Below, piece by piece: positions 37,301 through 48,826 of a stretch of DNA of 64,000 bases (position 1 is the first letter of the stretch; every line of letters starts with the position of its first letter). Source of the DNA: Anaeramoeba flamelloides. Taxonomy: Eukaryota > Metamonada > Anaeramoebidae. The translations under genes were made by a program, and so were the position numbers. The stretch covers positions 6,138,001 through 6,202,000 of the forward strand of contig JANTQA010000060.1 of NCBI GenBank assembly GCA_027625915.1, given 5' to 3'. The notes beneath the pieces are model-generated. The model saw nothing but the letters and a program-made list of their open reading frames with translations. It was not told the DNA's origin and did not search any database.

Positions 37301-39671
37301 TAACATAATTTTGAACTATATTTTTATCAATACCAACTTTGAAAAAATCTTTTAAAAAATTCATATTATTGGAATGCTTTAGAATTGATCTTTTGGGGAA
37401 TTCTATTGCTGAATTTTAAAATAAATTATTTTGAAATAAACTCTTTTTTTGTTTTTTTTATTAAAAATAAAAAATTAAAATTTATAAATTTACACCTTTT
37501 TGTTCAAAAATGAAAAAGGAATAAAAATTTTAAATTTAAAGAAATATAATTCCCCAAAATGAAGATAAAACTGTTTTACCATTTACATTTTAAATGACAA
37601 TATATTTATTTAGAATAAATTAACACATTTTTTTTTTCCACCACATTATTAAAATTAAATACTCTATTGGCCGTCTAAACAATAATCAAAATATTAATGG
37701 ATTGACAATTGTATAAAATTTAGATTCAAAATAAAAATTATAATGAAATTGATTTTTATAAACTAAACAAAAATTAAAAACACGAATTTCAATAGCATCA
37801 AATAGTCTTTAAATATAGATCATTGCCAGATTTCACAAAAAATTAAAGAAACAAAAAAAAAAACAAGAATTTGAAATTTATTAATAAAACAAAATTCTGA
37901 AAAAAAAACTTACTCATTTGATAAATTTGTTAGATATACATTTATATCCGTATTAGTTTTCTTCTTATTATTATTTTCTTTTAATTATTATTGGATACCG
38001 AAAAAAAAATAAAATTAAAATAAAAAAAGAACTCAATAATAAAAAAAAACCCACCAATTCAAATTGCCAAATTAAAAACTGTTCTCTTTTGTTAGCCATT
38101 TTCACAAATGGGAACCTAAAGTTTTAAAAAGCAGTTTGAAAGGAAGAAATAGAACAATACATTGGATACTATTGAAAACTTAATTTTTTTAAAAAGACTA
38201 TCGTTTTTTTTTATTTTATTTCAAGATGACCAAGAAAATTTGCCTATTTTTTAGTAATTTTTTAGTAATTTTTTCATATAATTATTCACTATTATCCAAT
38301 ATTTATTCAAAATGTTAAAAAGGTTCTTTTTCAATTTTCTGAGAAAAAAGATTTATCTTTGACAATACCAAATAAAATCATTTTATATTTTCAAAATAAA
38401 ACAAACAACACACAAGCGGAAACATAATGTCTCTATTTTTAGAATTTTTTTTTGATAAAAATTAATTTTTAGAAGGAACTACTTATTTCATATTTCGTAT
38501 GAGGCGTGATCTAAAACTTCAATTAAGAGTTGATATTCGTTGTGATTTTCATATTAATCGGAAATTATATAATGATTACAAATTATTTTTTTAATCAAAT
38601 ATCATATAGAATTCAATAATTCATTCTATGCGTTGTTATAGATTCCTTTTCAAAGTTCAATTAAATCTTCAAAATTTCAGTTGATTTTATTACTGTTATT
38701 TTCCATTTAATAAATGAAAATTTTTCTTACAAGTTTTAAAAATTTTTTATGAATAAATTGTGAAAAAAACATAAAAATCTCCAAAAAACCAATAGGAAAT
38801 AATATTTTTAAGAGATTTAATTAAGCTTTCTCATTGAACTTTTGGATAAAAGTTTAATTATGATCATTTAATTTTAACAGGATCTGTTCTCTTGATTGAA
38901 TTTTATTAATTTTTCAAAATAAGGAAAAGATAATTTTTTTCAATTTATTTTTGAATTTAAAAATTTTATTATTTATAAAATTTGCCATATTTTCGAATTT
39001 TGAGTTCTGTTTTGTAAATAATAATTGGTGTATTTCTTTTTATATTGCATATTTCAGTAATGCATGGATTAATCCAAGAGTTTAAATAATTTAATGTATT
39101 TATTTCAGAATTAAAAATTTATATCCCATATGTTAAATGCCATAACCATAAACTCATTTCTTAATCTCAATTCTTGCTATTTCCAAAAATTTACAAAACA
39201 TCAATAATTAGTTTGGATTTAAAGCCAGGTGACACAAATACATTCGCTAGTGGGGCATGCGATGCAACTTCAAAATTATGGGATCTTAGATCTGGAACCT
39301 GTGAAGCAACTTTTGAAGGGCATCAATCAGATATTAATTCAGTTCAATTTTTCCCTGATGGTAATGCATTTGGAACAGGTTCTGATGATGCAACTTGTAG
39401 ATTATTTGATATTAGAGCTGGGAGGGAATTAATGGAATACACAAACGATAATATTCTTTGTGGTATATCTTCAGTTGCATTTTCAATTTCAGGTAGATTA
39501 ATGTTTGCTGGTTATGATAATTTTTCTGTCCACGTTTGGGATGTTTTGAAAGGAAACGATACCGCAATCCTTGAAGAACATAGTAACCGTGTTTCTTGCT
39601 TAGGGGTTTCGAAAGATGGAATGGCATTAGTTACAGGAAGTTGGGATAAGGAATTAAAAATTTGGGCTTAA
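28526..39671 (+). CDS. gpbA: Heterotrimeric G-protein beta subunit (seven WD40 repeats)
   Basis: Five exons: 28526-28622, 28892-29070, 29235-29371, 34590-34754, 39212-39671; total 345 residues, close to the 340-347 of known G-beta. Residues 3-31 form the N-terminal coiled coil ([15 protein letters not shown]) that binds G-gamma. Seven WD blades follow, including [74 protein letters not shown] and [12 protein letters not shown] at the C terminus. It acts at the inner plasma membrane with G-alpha and G-gamma in receptor signalling. Every splice preserves frame and aligns without gaps to remembered Dictyostelium G-beta (for example [14 protein letters not shown] over intron 2 and [14 protein letters not shown] over intron 3). 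Introns 2 and 3 use GTTTGT donors. Oddity: introns of 5218 and 4457 bp stretch a 1-kb coding sequence over 11 kb. Confidence 0.95.
30489..30887. repeat. Fold-back repeat in G-beta intron 3
   Basis: Arms 30489-30605 and 30771-30887 (117 bp each) are reverse complements with about six differences, separated by 165 bp. One frame of the right arm reads without stops, [17 protein letters not shown]..., and is interrupted in the left arm, so the arm may derive from a gene fragment. Once transcribed, the intron would form a long stem of double-stranded RNA. Confidence 0.85.
30590..31020 (+). repeat. Dispersed repeat R3, copy in G-beta intron 3
   Basis: Blocks CCAATTCAAACTTTTT, ACTAATTGAAATCTTAA, TACCCACGAAACA, ATTACTAATAAATAA, GGAGAG and CTATTAACAAT match 40750-41160, 54060-54430 and 61050-61440. 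The right fold-back arm is inserted in the middle of it. Confidence 0.6.
31445..31463 (+). repeat. (AC)n microsatellite
   Basis: Nineteen bases of alternating A and C inside G-beta intron 3. Confidence 0.9.
33200..33830. pseudogene. Inverted pair of transposase-like coding fragments
   Basis: In G-beta intron 3, about 33209-33300 (+) and 33730-33815 (-) are inverted copies encoding the same peptide block, [15 protein letters not shown], preceded by KTTKAK. On the + strand coding-like sequence goes on ([14 protein letters not shown], then in another frame [17 protein letters not shown] and GHKG), a layout reminiscent of the DDE region of some cut-and-paste transposases ('DxD' after a strand, then H-K). 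The reading frame is not continuous, so it is a dead fragment. The family assignment is tentative. Confidence 0.4.
34353..34382 (+). repeat. (TA)n microsatellite
   Basis: About 15 TA units near the 3' end of G-beta intron 3, 208 bp before exon 4. Confidence 0.9.
34755..39211 (+). other. Giant intron 4 of the G-beta gene (4457 bp)
   Basis: Donor GTAATT, acceptor AATAATTAG, phase 2 (splits the Ser codon of GDVMS). Very AT-rich, with (TA)n near 35270-35285. No ORF, repeat or RNA gene in it could be supported, apart from low-complexity A and T tracts. Confidence 0.85.
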
Positions 39672-40749
39672 TGATATCTTTTTTATTTTATTTAATTTTT
39701 TGTTTCATTTGATTTATTTTCCTTATCTTTAAAATTACTAATTTCGAGCATTACAATAAGAAATTTATGTGCAAATTTAAAAAAAAAAGCAATCAAAGGG
39801 AAAATTTTTTAAAATTATTTTAAATATATTTTTGTTATCAAATATTAAATAAATTTTTATTTTTTTAATTTTTATACAAATTCTTGTTTCTTTTCTTTTC
39901 TTTTTTTAAAACATTTAAGCCTTTTTTATGGTATTTAATACCATTTCATAAATATACATATTTTTTTATTGGTAGTATATATTAAATATTTTCTTATTAT
40001 TTTTTTAAATAAATCTGAAGCCTATCAAGAAATTAAAACTTAAAGTAGTTGTAACAAGTAATCAAAAATTAAACTCCTTTTTTCAGTAAAAGTTGCTTGC
40101 TTCTCAAAATACTTTCTTTTTATTAGTAAATTAAACTCTTTTTCACTCAAAGGGGTCCATTTTTTAATTGGGTAAATTGAACACATATGTATATTTTTTC
40201 TAATAAACTTTGAAAAACAAATTTTGAATTTTTATATCAAAATAATTTTTTCTCATTTTGTAAATTTTTTTTTTATTGCATTTTGTTTTTTGCTTTTTCT
40301 TCTTTGTTTTTTTTTTATGGTTAATTTGAAATAAAAATCTTGTTTAATCAATTATAAATTAACATTATGAAAATTGAAGATTTGATAATTTCTTTTATGA
40401 ATACACTTACCATTAAACAATCTTATGGTCAAAAATTTTTCATTTTTTTCGTAAAGAAATTGAGAAATTTTGCAGAGTTCATTACAATGAGAGGGGACAA
40501 ATTTTTTTTTGAACATTTTGTTATTTTTTTCAGAAATTTATGGTTTGTTCAGGCTTTTCTTTTATGATTATCTACGTTTATATAAATTTATTTTTTTCTC
40601 TTATTTCCAAACAATTGTAGTTTTGTTGATTCTTTATAAAAAAAAGTTGAATTATTTGATTTTAGGTTATCCATCTTTGAGTGAAATGGAGACTAAATCT
40701 GTTTATTGGTAGTACATATATTTATTGAAGATCTCTAACTCATAACTAA

Positions 40750-41160
40750 AAGTGAAACTAAACCCCAATTCAAACATTTTTATCACACCAAAATTCAATT
40801 TTTTGAAAAAAAATCTTATTTTACTAATTCACAAATAAATACCAAATTAGAACCATTCCTTAATTGAAATCTTCACAAATGTTTAGAAATTACAATACTC
40901 GCAAAGAACACAATAAATAATTATTAATACTAATAAATCATCCATTTGTTAAATATTTTGGAGAGAAAATTACAAAAAAATGCATTGGTAAATTTATAAA
41001 AATTCTATTAGGAATATTGATCGTTAAAATAGTTAGATACCATCTAATATTTTTATTTGAGTTCTTCTATTTTGAACAACTCAACTTTAATCTTATATCA
41101 ATCCTTGAAAACAATTGATCTACCAAACAGTCTAAGTAATTCCAAAAAATGAAAATAAAA
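40750..41160 (+). repeat. Dispersed repeat R3, copy at 40.8 kb
   Basis: AACCCCAATTCAAAC, AATACCAAATTAGAACCA, AATACTAATAAATCAT, TTTTGGAGAGAA, TAAATTTATAAAAATTC and GAATATTGAT align with 61100-61440 in the same order. No ORF. Confidence 0.65.
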
Positions 41161-41703
41161 AAAAAAAAAAAAAAAAAAAATGATTTTCATATTTTACAAA
41201 AATCAAAATTATTTGTAATTTTAATGAAATTGTATTATTATGATTGATTGGACCGTTTTAACTGTTTCGAACATTTTGAATTTTTGTTTATTTTTTTTTT
41301 ACAAGTGGATTAATTTAATCATAAGAATACATTTTACCAAACTTTATAGGGTTTAAACAAACTTTTGCACTTAGACACTGATTTATTATAAATATTTAAA
41401 AAAAATCAATTGATTTCGTTTTCCAATATTTCATTATTAAAAATAGTTTTGTTCAATAAAAGGTTTTTATTTTTTTATTAAAATTCAAAAAATTATTTTT
41501 TGCATTTTTTTTTTGGAGATAAAAATCATTTTTAATCTTACAATATCTTGAAAATTCATTTTTAAATTATTAATTAAAGAATATTATTTCCGGTTTATGT
41601 ATTAAATTTCACCCATTGGTGTCCTTCGGTTCTCTCTTCAATTTGCAAATATTCTAAAAAGGGGTTAATTCTTTCTAACAGTTTAAAATTGATTGAACAG
41701 CAG

Positions 41704-42930
41704 TTAAGGAGGTAGATACGCTTTATCATTTTGAAAAAAATTGAATTTGAAGAATCTTATTTAAAAAAGATTTTCTGAGTGTCACAGGATATTGAATTTT
41801 TGAAACCAAAAAATCAGTTGCTGCTCTATTTATGAAATGAAAAAAAAAAAGTAAACCAGAGTTGAATCTTGAATTTTTCAATTTTTTGAACATAATTTTT
41901 ATATTAAATATTTGGTTTTTGTTTAAATTAGGTCGTGGATCTAGAAACATTTTAAGAGAAATGTTTGAAATTAGTCTTTGAATAAACCAAAAAATTGTAG
42001 GAAGAAAGTGTATATTTTAAACAAATATTTTCTTGTAGAAGACCAAAAACAAGATAGATCACCTTTCCAGATAAATTTTTTGAAATCAAGAATAAAAAAA
42101 ATAAAAAAAATCCAAACAAAGTATATTTTCAAAGATTTGTTTTCTTTATCTTCTTAATTTGCATGAATCCAAACAATTAATTATCTTGAAATTCTCGAAT
42201 CATTTCTATTTATTATTATTGGACAAAAACCTTTTTTTTTCAAAATTTGTTTTCAAAAGTCTTTTTAAAAATATTTTTATCCAATAAAGCCAAAACAAAG
42301 AATACTATTTTAAAGATTAACTTAAAAACATTGGATCATTGAAATTAAAAAACAACTAGAAAATGTTCAACCCAAAGAAAAAGAAAAAAAAGTATAAATT
42401 TTCAATCAGATTAAGAATTATTTAGAGTTCTCCAATTAATGGGAAATAAATAATACTCAAATCAAAAAAAATTTGTCCAATAAATCTTTATTTCTCAAGA
42501 AGAATTAAAAAAATCTCTTATTTTCCTTAACTCAACCCTCGAATTAGAGGAATTAAATGAAAATAGGAATTAAAATTCATATATTGAATTTCTTTTAGAA
42601 ATAAAAAGTAATTTCTAAGCCAAAAATTTTACAAACAAAAGTATTTTCAATGAAGAATTAAAAACAAAAATAAATTAATAATAAGTAATTGTATCAAATT
42701 TTACAGATAAGATCAAGAAATAAATGATTTTTTTTTATTTTTTCTTGATCAATCTTTTCAATTTTTTGATTTCCATTTTCTAATTGATATGTAAATATAC
42801 TGCACTATGACATACTCCACTCTCATATTTATCAAAATATTAATGTTTTTGGTTAAAGAAATGATTTGAAGAATTCAGTTACGTATAAACTGTGGAACTC
42901 AAAATTTGTAAAATGTAATTACTACCTTAA
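41704..42930 (-). mobile_element. TTAA-ended element, family P2, copy 2 (reverse)
   Basis: 1227 bp in the opposite orientation to the other two. Ends TTAAGGAGGTAGATAC and, inverted, TTAAGGTAGTAATTAC. Internal blocks such as GGATCTAGAAAC, AGACCAAAAAC and ATGATTTGAAGAATTCAGTT correspond to the reverse complement of copy 1. No long ORF. Confidence 0.75.
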
Positions 42931-43667
42931 ATTGCTTGTGTTGTTCTATTAATGGAAACATATTTTTGATCATTTTCCTTGTCTAATTTTCTTTTGTAAA
43001 GAGAGTTTTCAAAGAAGTAGGTTGTAATTTGAAATCCTTTGTTATGAAAAAGGAAAATGAAAGAAAACGAAGTGAAATTTTTTTCTCATTTATATCAGTC
43101 CAAACTTTTATTGAAAATTCGACGGAATAAATTGCCTTTTATGATGAATAGAAGAAAAAATAACAAAAGAATGCTAGAAACTAAATAATAATGTTTTTTT
43201 TGTTCAACCTTGTCTTCCTTATTTAACTTCAAGATAAAATTAAATTTTTTGGGTGTAGGAATGAAAAAAAATTGAAAAAAGTCGTAGTATGAGGTATTTT
43301 GTTTGGGAAAGAGTGAGGCAGGGTTTCAGTCTGAAAATTTTTAATAAGACTTGTTGAATTGAAGATTTTCAAAAGAAAAATCCTCATCACTAAATAAAAA
43401 AAAAAAAATAAAAAAAAGCAAAAAGAAAAAAAAAAAAAAAGTAAAACATAATTAAAGAAAAAAGAGTTTGGGGGATTATGCAAAGTAAAATAAAAAAAAA
43501 TTTTTTAAAAAGGGTTTATAGGAAATTTAATGGTTTGTAATTTATTTTTACAAGAAAGGATGCGATCTATTTCTTTCTTGGGATCTTTATTTTAAGAAAA
43601 AGCAAAAAAAAAAAAAAAAGAATTTAGAAAAGTATCAAGAAAAAACAAAAAAATTAACTTTCAAGGT

Positions 43668-44173
43668 TTAGTTATTGTCTTCTGTTTCTAATCTGGCTGT
43701 TGGGTTCATGATTTTGATATCAAGTTGTTTAGCTCTTTTAACAATTAATTTTCTTTTTCTTGAAGAAACGGTTTTACCGATTTGGGCTTCAAATTTTTTG
43801 TTTTGCATAAGCAACATTTCGAGATCTTTTAAATTGTGGATTGTGATTTTGAAAAATCCGTTTCTCATTCTGTGTCTCATGATCCTTTCGGTTCCATATC
43901 CAGCTGAAACCATTTTTTGAAGACCTTTATATTTACGTCGGACTCTACTGTCAATACCAATTGGCTTTCTCCATGATTCCTTTAGTTTATTGAAAAAATA
44001 CAAAACATTTGTGATCGATCAAAAAGAAGTTTTTTAATTTTCTTTTCATTTTGTTTGATGAAAGAAAAAAAAAAGAGACTTACTGACATTCTTTTGTATC
44101 TATTGTAGTTCCATTTTCTAAATTTTTTTGGATGTTTTTTGACTTTGGTTCTTCTAACTAATGGTTTGACCAT
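43668..44173 (-). CDS. rpl32: Large-subunit ribosomal protein eL32
   Basis: Exons 44173-44084 and 43979-43668 join in phase 0 over a 104-bp intron (donor GTAAGT, acceptor ACTAAAG), 133 residues; animal eL32 has about 135. The basic start MVKPLVRRTKVKKHPKKF, then RYKRMSESWRKPIG across the splice, GIDSRVRRKYKG, GYGT, MRNGFFKITIHNLKDLEMLL and the C-terminal SSRKRKLIVKRAKQL...NPTARL follow the family along its whole length. It is a structural protein of the cytosolic 60S subunit that binds 25/28S rRNA. The start follows AATAAA on the coding strand and fits the family N terminus. The intron sits just before the conserved WRKP block. All key positions are present and the gene looks intact. Confidence 0.96.
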
Positions 44174-44189
44174 TTTATTTGTTTATTTT

Positions 44190-44501
44190 TTAAATAATAG
44201 GAAAATTAAAAAAAATGATTTGTGGAGTGATATGTAAAATTATTGGTCTGATTGGTTCATTTGTTTTTTTAAAGATTGAAATCTTGTTAAAATTTAATTC
44301 TAAGAAATTACTTTCAAAATATTGTTGCTTTAAGGGGCTTTGGACTAAAAAAAAATCTTGGAAATTTGAAAAAAGATTCAAAAAAAAATTACTGCATCCA
44401 GAAATTGAAAAAAGAAGTAAAAATCTAATTATTGTCCTAAACAATACTAACTTATAAATATTCTTTTCAGTAAGAAAATCGTCTTTCAAAGTTTGATCCA
44501 T
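44190..44501 (-). CDS. Doubtful small ORF just upstream of eL32
   Basis: 103-residue open frame on the same strand as eL32, ending 16 bp before the eL32 ATG. The first 17 residues (MDQTLKDDFLTEKNIYK) look like ordinary protein, while the rest is Phe/Ile/Leu-rich as expected from translated intergenic DNA. A donor-like GTTAGT follows codon 16 and a T-rich TTTTTTAG lies 130 bp on, so the true product could be a spliced peptide, the 5' end of a short gene, or nothing. No family is recognised. A perfect 24-bp hairpin lies about 50 bp upstream of its ATG. Confidence 0.2.
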   Translation of the reverse strand: MDQTLKDDFLTEKNIYKLVLFRTIIRFLLLFSISGCSNFFLNLFSNFQDFFLVQSPLKQQYFESNFLELNFNKISIFKKTNEPIRPIILHITPQIIFFNFPII

Positions 44502-44552
44502 TTTTCTTATTGTTGAAAAGTTTGAAATTATACATATTTTTACATTAGCGAC

Positions 44553-44604
44553 ATTTTAAAAAAGTGAAAAATTTATTCTGATAAATTTTTCACTTTTTTA
44601 AAAT
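44553..44604. repeat. Perfect 24-bp inverted repeat with 4-nt loop
   Basis: Arms 44553-44576 and 44581-44604 are exact reverse complements (core AAGTGAAAAATTTAT), separated by TCTG. It lies about 50 bp upstream of the small ORF and 380 bp upstream of eL32. Such a hairpin could be a regulatory or replication structure or a short transposon remnant. No TTAA or TACAGT end was seen. Confidence 0.85.
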
Positions 44605-45439
44605 ACCAAACGTGAAAACAGATAAAAAAAAGTATTCATATTAAGAAAAATTCAGTATTTCAAAAAAAAAAAAAAAATATTTTTTTTTTGAAGAATAAAG
44701 AAAACTTATTGTCTGTGTAAAGAAGTGTACAAAAAAAATTAACAAAGAAAACTATAATTATTTGAATTTGCCATTTTTAAAATAGACTTTCAAAAAAAAA
44801 AAACAATTATTATTTTTTTTTTTTTTATTGTTTAAGGGAGGAGTTTTTAGTTCCTCTTGTTTGCCCGAAGTCCTAAATTGTGATTTATAAATTTTTTTAA
44901 AGATTTCCATATACTTTTATTTTCCACGACAGCTAATAAAGTTATGGAATCTTTTCTGTTAATAATATTTAAAATATTATTGTTTTTTAATATATGAGAT
45001 TCTGATTTTACGATTATTTTCATAGGCTGGGAAGTTCCAGTTAAACACTAATTATTTTAAACTTTCAAAAACAATATAACAGCAGTGGAAAAAAGTGATT
45101 TGAGAAAAAAAGTGAAACATGGTGTTTAATTGGGAACATAACTGAAAATGAAAAGGAAGATCTAATTAATTAAAGAATAAATAAATAAATAAATAAAGAA
45201 AAAATGAGATGATTCAAACACAATAAAACTTTTTTAAATACTATCTATTGGTCTGGGTTTTTCTTTAATTGATCAATTAATAATTTGTTTGAAAAAATGT
45301 AAGATTTTTGAGATATCCAAAACCAAACCACTAATTTCGATATAAAAGTAAATTTAAATTTTGTTTGTTGATTTGATTGAAAATAATACTATGGATTATT
45401 ATTTGAGAACTTGGTTTCTTCTTTTAATTGATTTTACTT

Positions 45440-46690
45440 TTTGATTTCAGTAATTTTCAAAATTAAAAACCGCGTTTCACTTTTTTTCCACAATAATAAT
45501 TTGTTTATTCATCTAAGTTTTGTAATCATTTTTTTCTTTTTATTTAATAAAAAAATGAAAAAAATATCAAGATTAAGTAATAATCAAAAAATACTATTTT
45601 ATAAACTGGAAAATTCAACTTAAAATGTCAAGAAATACTTGTTAGTTAAGTTATTTCCAAATAATAATCAATATAAAAATTTCAATTATTTCAAATGGTT
45701 AGGAATAACCACAAAAATAAAAGTATCAAAATTAATAATTATTTCTAAATTTTATAAAAATTCTCAACAAATATGTCTATTTCAAATTATAAAATGAACA
45801 ACTAAATATTTTTTTAATTACTTTTCTTTGGAAGAGTCAATTTGATTTGTATAATTATATGAAAGTATATTATATATATATATATATTATAGATTTTTTT
45901 TTTTTCAATTTATTCGATTACTGTGTTCCTAATTTTTACAATTATCGTTTCAAAAAACACCTTTTCAGAATAATTTGTAAATTTTATACTTGAAATAAAT
46001 AAATTAACTCCCCAACATAAAGAAATCATAAAGAAAAAAGATATACCAAAATTAAACCCATTTCTAATAAAAAAAAAAAAAAACTGAATTAAGTTCCAGA
46101 TATTAATTCGGATAACTATTTATATTTAAGAAAATCTTTGAATTAGAAGTTTAAAATTTAGTTACATCAAAATTTTCACATTGACCAATTGAATAATTTT
46201 TATTTTAACCCTTTACAATAAACATATTCCTAAAATTAAAAAATATTTCTTTTACATTGAAAGTTGAATTTCCCAGTTTATAAAAAAGTATTTTGAAAGA
46301 ATTTATAATTGGATTTTTTGGGTTTTTCTATAGTTTTTTTTTTATTAAATAAAAAAAGAAATAATTGATTTGAATTGTTCTTTGAATAAAAAATTTTATA
46401 TTTTTCACGGATTAAATTAATTCTTGTAATTATATTGGATATTAAATCGATTTTTTAAATAGCTATTACAAACTTAGTGGTTTAATTTACAAACTGTATT
46501 TTTGGAAAATTCCTTTACAGATAATATAAAGATTTCTTTCTTCTTTCAAGAATATAATTTTTTTTAGAAATAATTCAGAAATATGTTGGATTTTGAACTT
46601 TTTCAAAAATGGGAAAAATGGATCAAAACCTTTAATAACAATAATTCATTACTGAAAATAGCTTTGAACGTAAGTTTGATTTGTTAGTTA
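45440..46690. repeat. R1 repeats in inverted arrangement
   Basis: 45540-45760 (+) and 46180-46340 (-) both contain the R1 block GAAATTCAACTT (as GAAAATTCAACTTA and its reverse complement) next to TTTATAAACTGG; 46340-46690 (-) continues with R1 blocks known from 7530-7930. Together they form a long imperfect fold-back with an AT-rich centre containing (TA)n at 45866-45890. Confidence 0.5.
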
Positions 46691-46789
46691 TCAGATTTTT
46701 AGTTTCATTTCGAAATTTCAAGATATGGTAAAATTTATTTGAATGTGTTGTTTAATTAACTTGAAGATTTTTTTTAGTTTACGAGCTCC

Positions 46790-46975
46790 TTAATAACTAA
46801 TCTCTATTAAATTTTTTTACCTAAATTTAATAGAGATTGAAAAAATTATTTGCCAATTACTTCGATTTGAAAAACCCTGTTTATTTTCAATATTAAACAT
46901 ATTTCAAGATAAGAATCCTTATTTAGAAATTGGTCAAAAAAAAAAAAATAATAGAGACTAGTCCCTTAAGGACTA
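46790..46975 (-). mobile_element. Short TTAA-ended MITE, family P4, copy 2
   Basis: 186 bp; ends TTAATAACTAATCTCTA and, inverted, TTAAGGGACTAGTCTCTA. It carries an internal 16-bp inverted repeat (AATCTCTATTAAATTT). Shares its right TTAA with the left TTAA of the neighbouring P3 element. Confidence 0.65.
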
Positions 46976-48614
46976 CGTTTCACATTTAAATTCAAGGTAA
47001 AATATGTACTAATCAGGTTCTAGGTATTGGTAATTTTCACAAAATTTTATACGGCTAGATCTAAGTAGCAAAAAATGGTATTTTTTGCATAAATTTTAGT
47101 CTCCTCGTATCTCGAAATGACAAAGAACGTTGGCAAAAATTGGCTTTTTGAGAAAATTTCTTGTTATATGAAAGTGCCATACCCTGAGACCTTGTTAATA
47201 ATTTTTTTTTATGTTTTAATGTTATCTTTGATTAGTTTAGAGGGTATGAGCTCTACATATAAAATCCCAAAAAATAGGAAAGTGAAAAATTTTTGATGAA
47301 AAAGTCTGTTGTTTTACAATCAAGACATTTTTTGAATAGTGTCTACCATAAAGTATTTGGTATTGTATCAAATCCTCTGAAATTCCCTATTCCCAAAATG
47401 AGAAAGATCATTTTTTCTTAAATGACAAAAAAATTTATTTTTTAAAAACAAAAACTGACTAATTTTTGCAAATTTAATTTCGAAAAGATCCTTTCATTAA
47501 AATAACTTCAAAACCTTTACCACATAAGCCCCCCAACCCAATTTCTATTGATACAACAAATTGGGTTTTGAGAAAAATGATCCAAACAAAAAAAAATTTA
47601 TCAAAAAAAGCCGATTAAAAATGCCAAGTATGTTTGGCATGGATTATGTTATTCCACAAACAATTCGAGGAGACACCCCTCTTAGCCATGGATGGGAGAT
47701 TTAATTTAAGGAAAAACAAAAGAACCAAAAAAAAATACGCCAAAATCACACTCTCTTTGTAATAAATAATACAGCCGTTCCTGCTCCTACCGTGAATATT
47801 TATAATAACCTGAAATTGATTTTCTATTCTGAAATTTTATTCATGTACAACAAACAGTAAAAGGGTTATTAAAGCTCATCATAAACCGTAAAATTTATAA
47901 TAAAAGATTAAAAATAAGTTTTACATTTTTTTTTTTTTTGTTTTGGGAATTGACAAACAAATTCATTAAAAATACTTACACTAATGTGGATCTTCAATTC
48001 CCAAAACTATTAAAATACCAGCTTTTACAATTTAAAAACAAAGATCGAAAAATGAACTTTCAAGTTTCCATGGTTTCTGTGGTCCAATAGTTTCTTTTCT
48101 TGAGAAAATTTAATTTTTGTCTTTGTTTTTACAAAAAAAAAAATTTTTCTAATGAAGGAATAGAAGTTGAAATTTTTATCTTATGATAAAAATTGAATTC
48201 TCTATTTCTAAAAACACAACTTTATTATAGACAACCAATTTCTATTTCTTATAAAATTTCACAGTAGGGTTGGAACGGATTAATTGTTTGTGGAGACAAT
48301 GTAACAATTCAAAGCAACTCAAAGATCAAAAACCAGAGACAATACCATCATTTAGATTTAAAGATGTTTGTTGAGAAGTGTTTTTAATGTAAAAAAATCG
48401 TGATTATTTTTCTTTTTCATTTTTACGATCCTTAACAAGGTGTTCGAGTTCACGAATCTCAAAATTTCTTTTTCATTTTTCACAAAAAAAATGACATAAA
48501 ATGATTTTTTGATCCAAATTGGAGAATATTTTAAAGATCCTAACTTTACGATTCAAATGGAATTGAACCAAAAGCTTTTTATACAAATTGGTAAATCCGA
48601 CACGTAGTTCTTAA
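46972..48614 (+). mobile_element. TTAA-ended element, family P3, most complete copy
   Basis: 1643 bp; ends TTAAGGACTACGTTTC and, inverted, TTAAGAACTACGTGTC (14 of 16 positions). No ORF of note. Copies at 4380-6604 (with insertions) and 22522-23600. It ends close upstream of Rpn13, so it may contribute to that promoter. Confidence 0.7.
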
Positions 48615-48826
48615 CAAAACAACAAATACTTTAAAAAAATTGCTTACACTTTGATTTCTTTTGGTAAAGAACTAAAATATTACGAATTAACAATACTAAA
48701 TCTTCATTATTTTTTTAATGTAACAATTCGGCACTTTTCCTTGCACCTTTATTCAATAAAAATCTATTCCAAAATTAAAATTTTCATTTTTTTTCTTGTT
48801 TCCAACAAATATTTTACAAAATTTTA

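Larger units (their letters stand above)
39672..43667. other. Intergenic region between G-beta and eL32
   Basis: The two genes converge here. Contains an R3 repeat (40750-41160), a complete P2 element (41704-42930) and low-complexity DNA. Open frames at 40367-40567 and 40509-40712 have a plausible start (MKIEDLIISFMNTL) but turn Phe-rich at once; I could not assemble a gene. Confidence 0.6.
44174..48826. other. Intergenic region between eL32 and Rpn13
   Basis: The two genes diverge here. Contains the doubtful ORF at 44190-44501, a perfect hairpin at 44553, an inverted pair of R1 segments (45440-46690), P4 copy 2 and the full P3 copy. The P3 right end lies 213 bp before the Rpn13 start codon. 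Confidence 0.65.

Noticed and set aside
40367-40712. Two overlapping open frames after G-beta
   Set aside because: A plausible first 20 residues, then Phe/Leu-rich text; no consistent GT-AG chain gives a gene.
43229-43483. 84-codon open frame next to eL32
   Set aside because: Runs of Phe from a long A tract read on the minus strand; low-complexity artefact.
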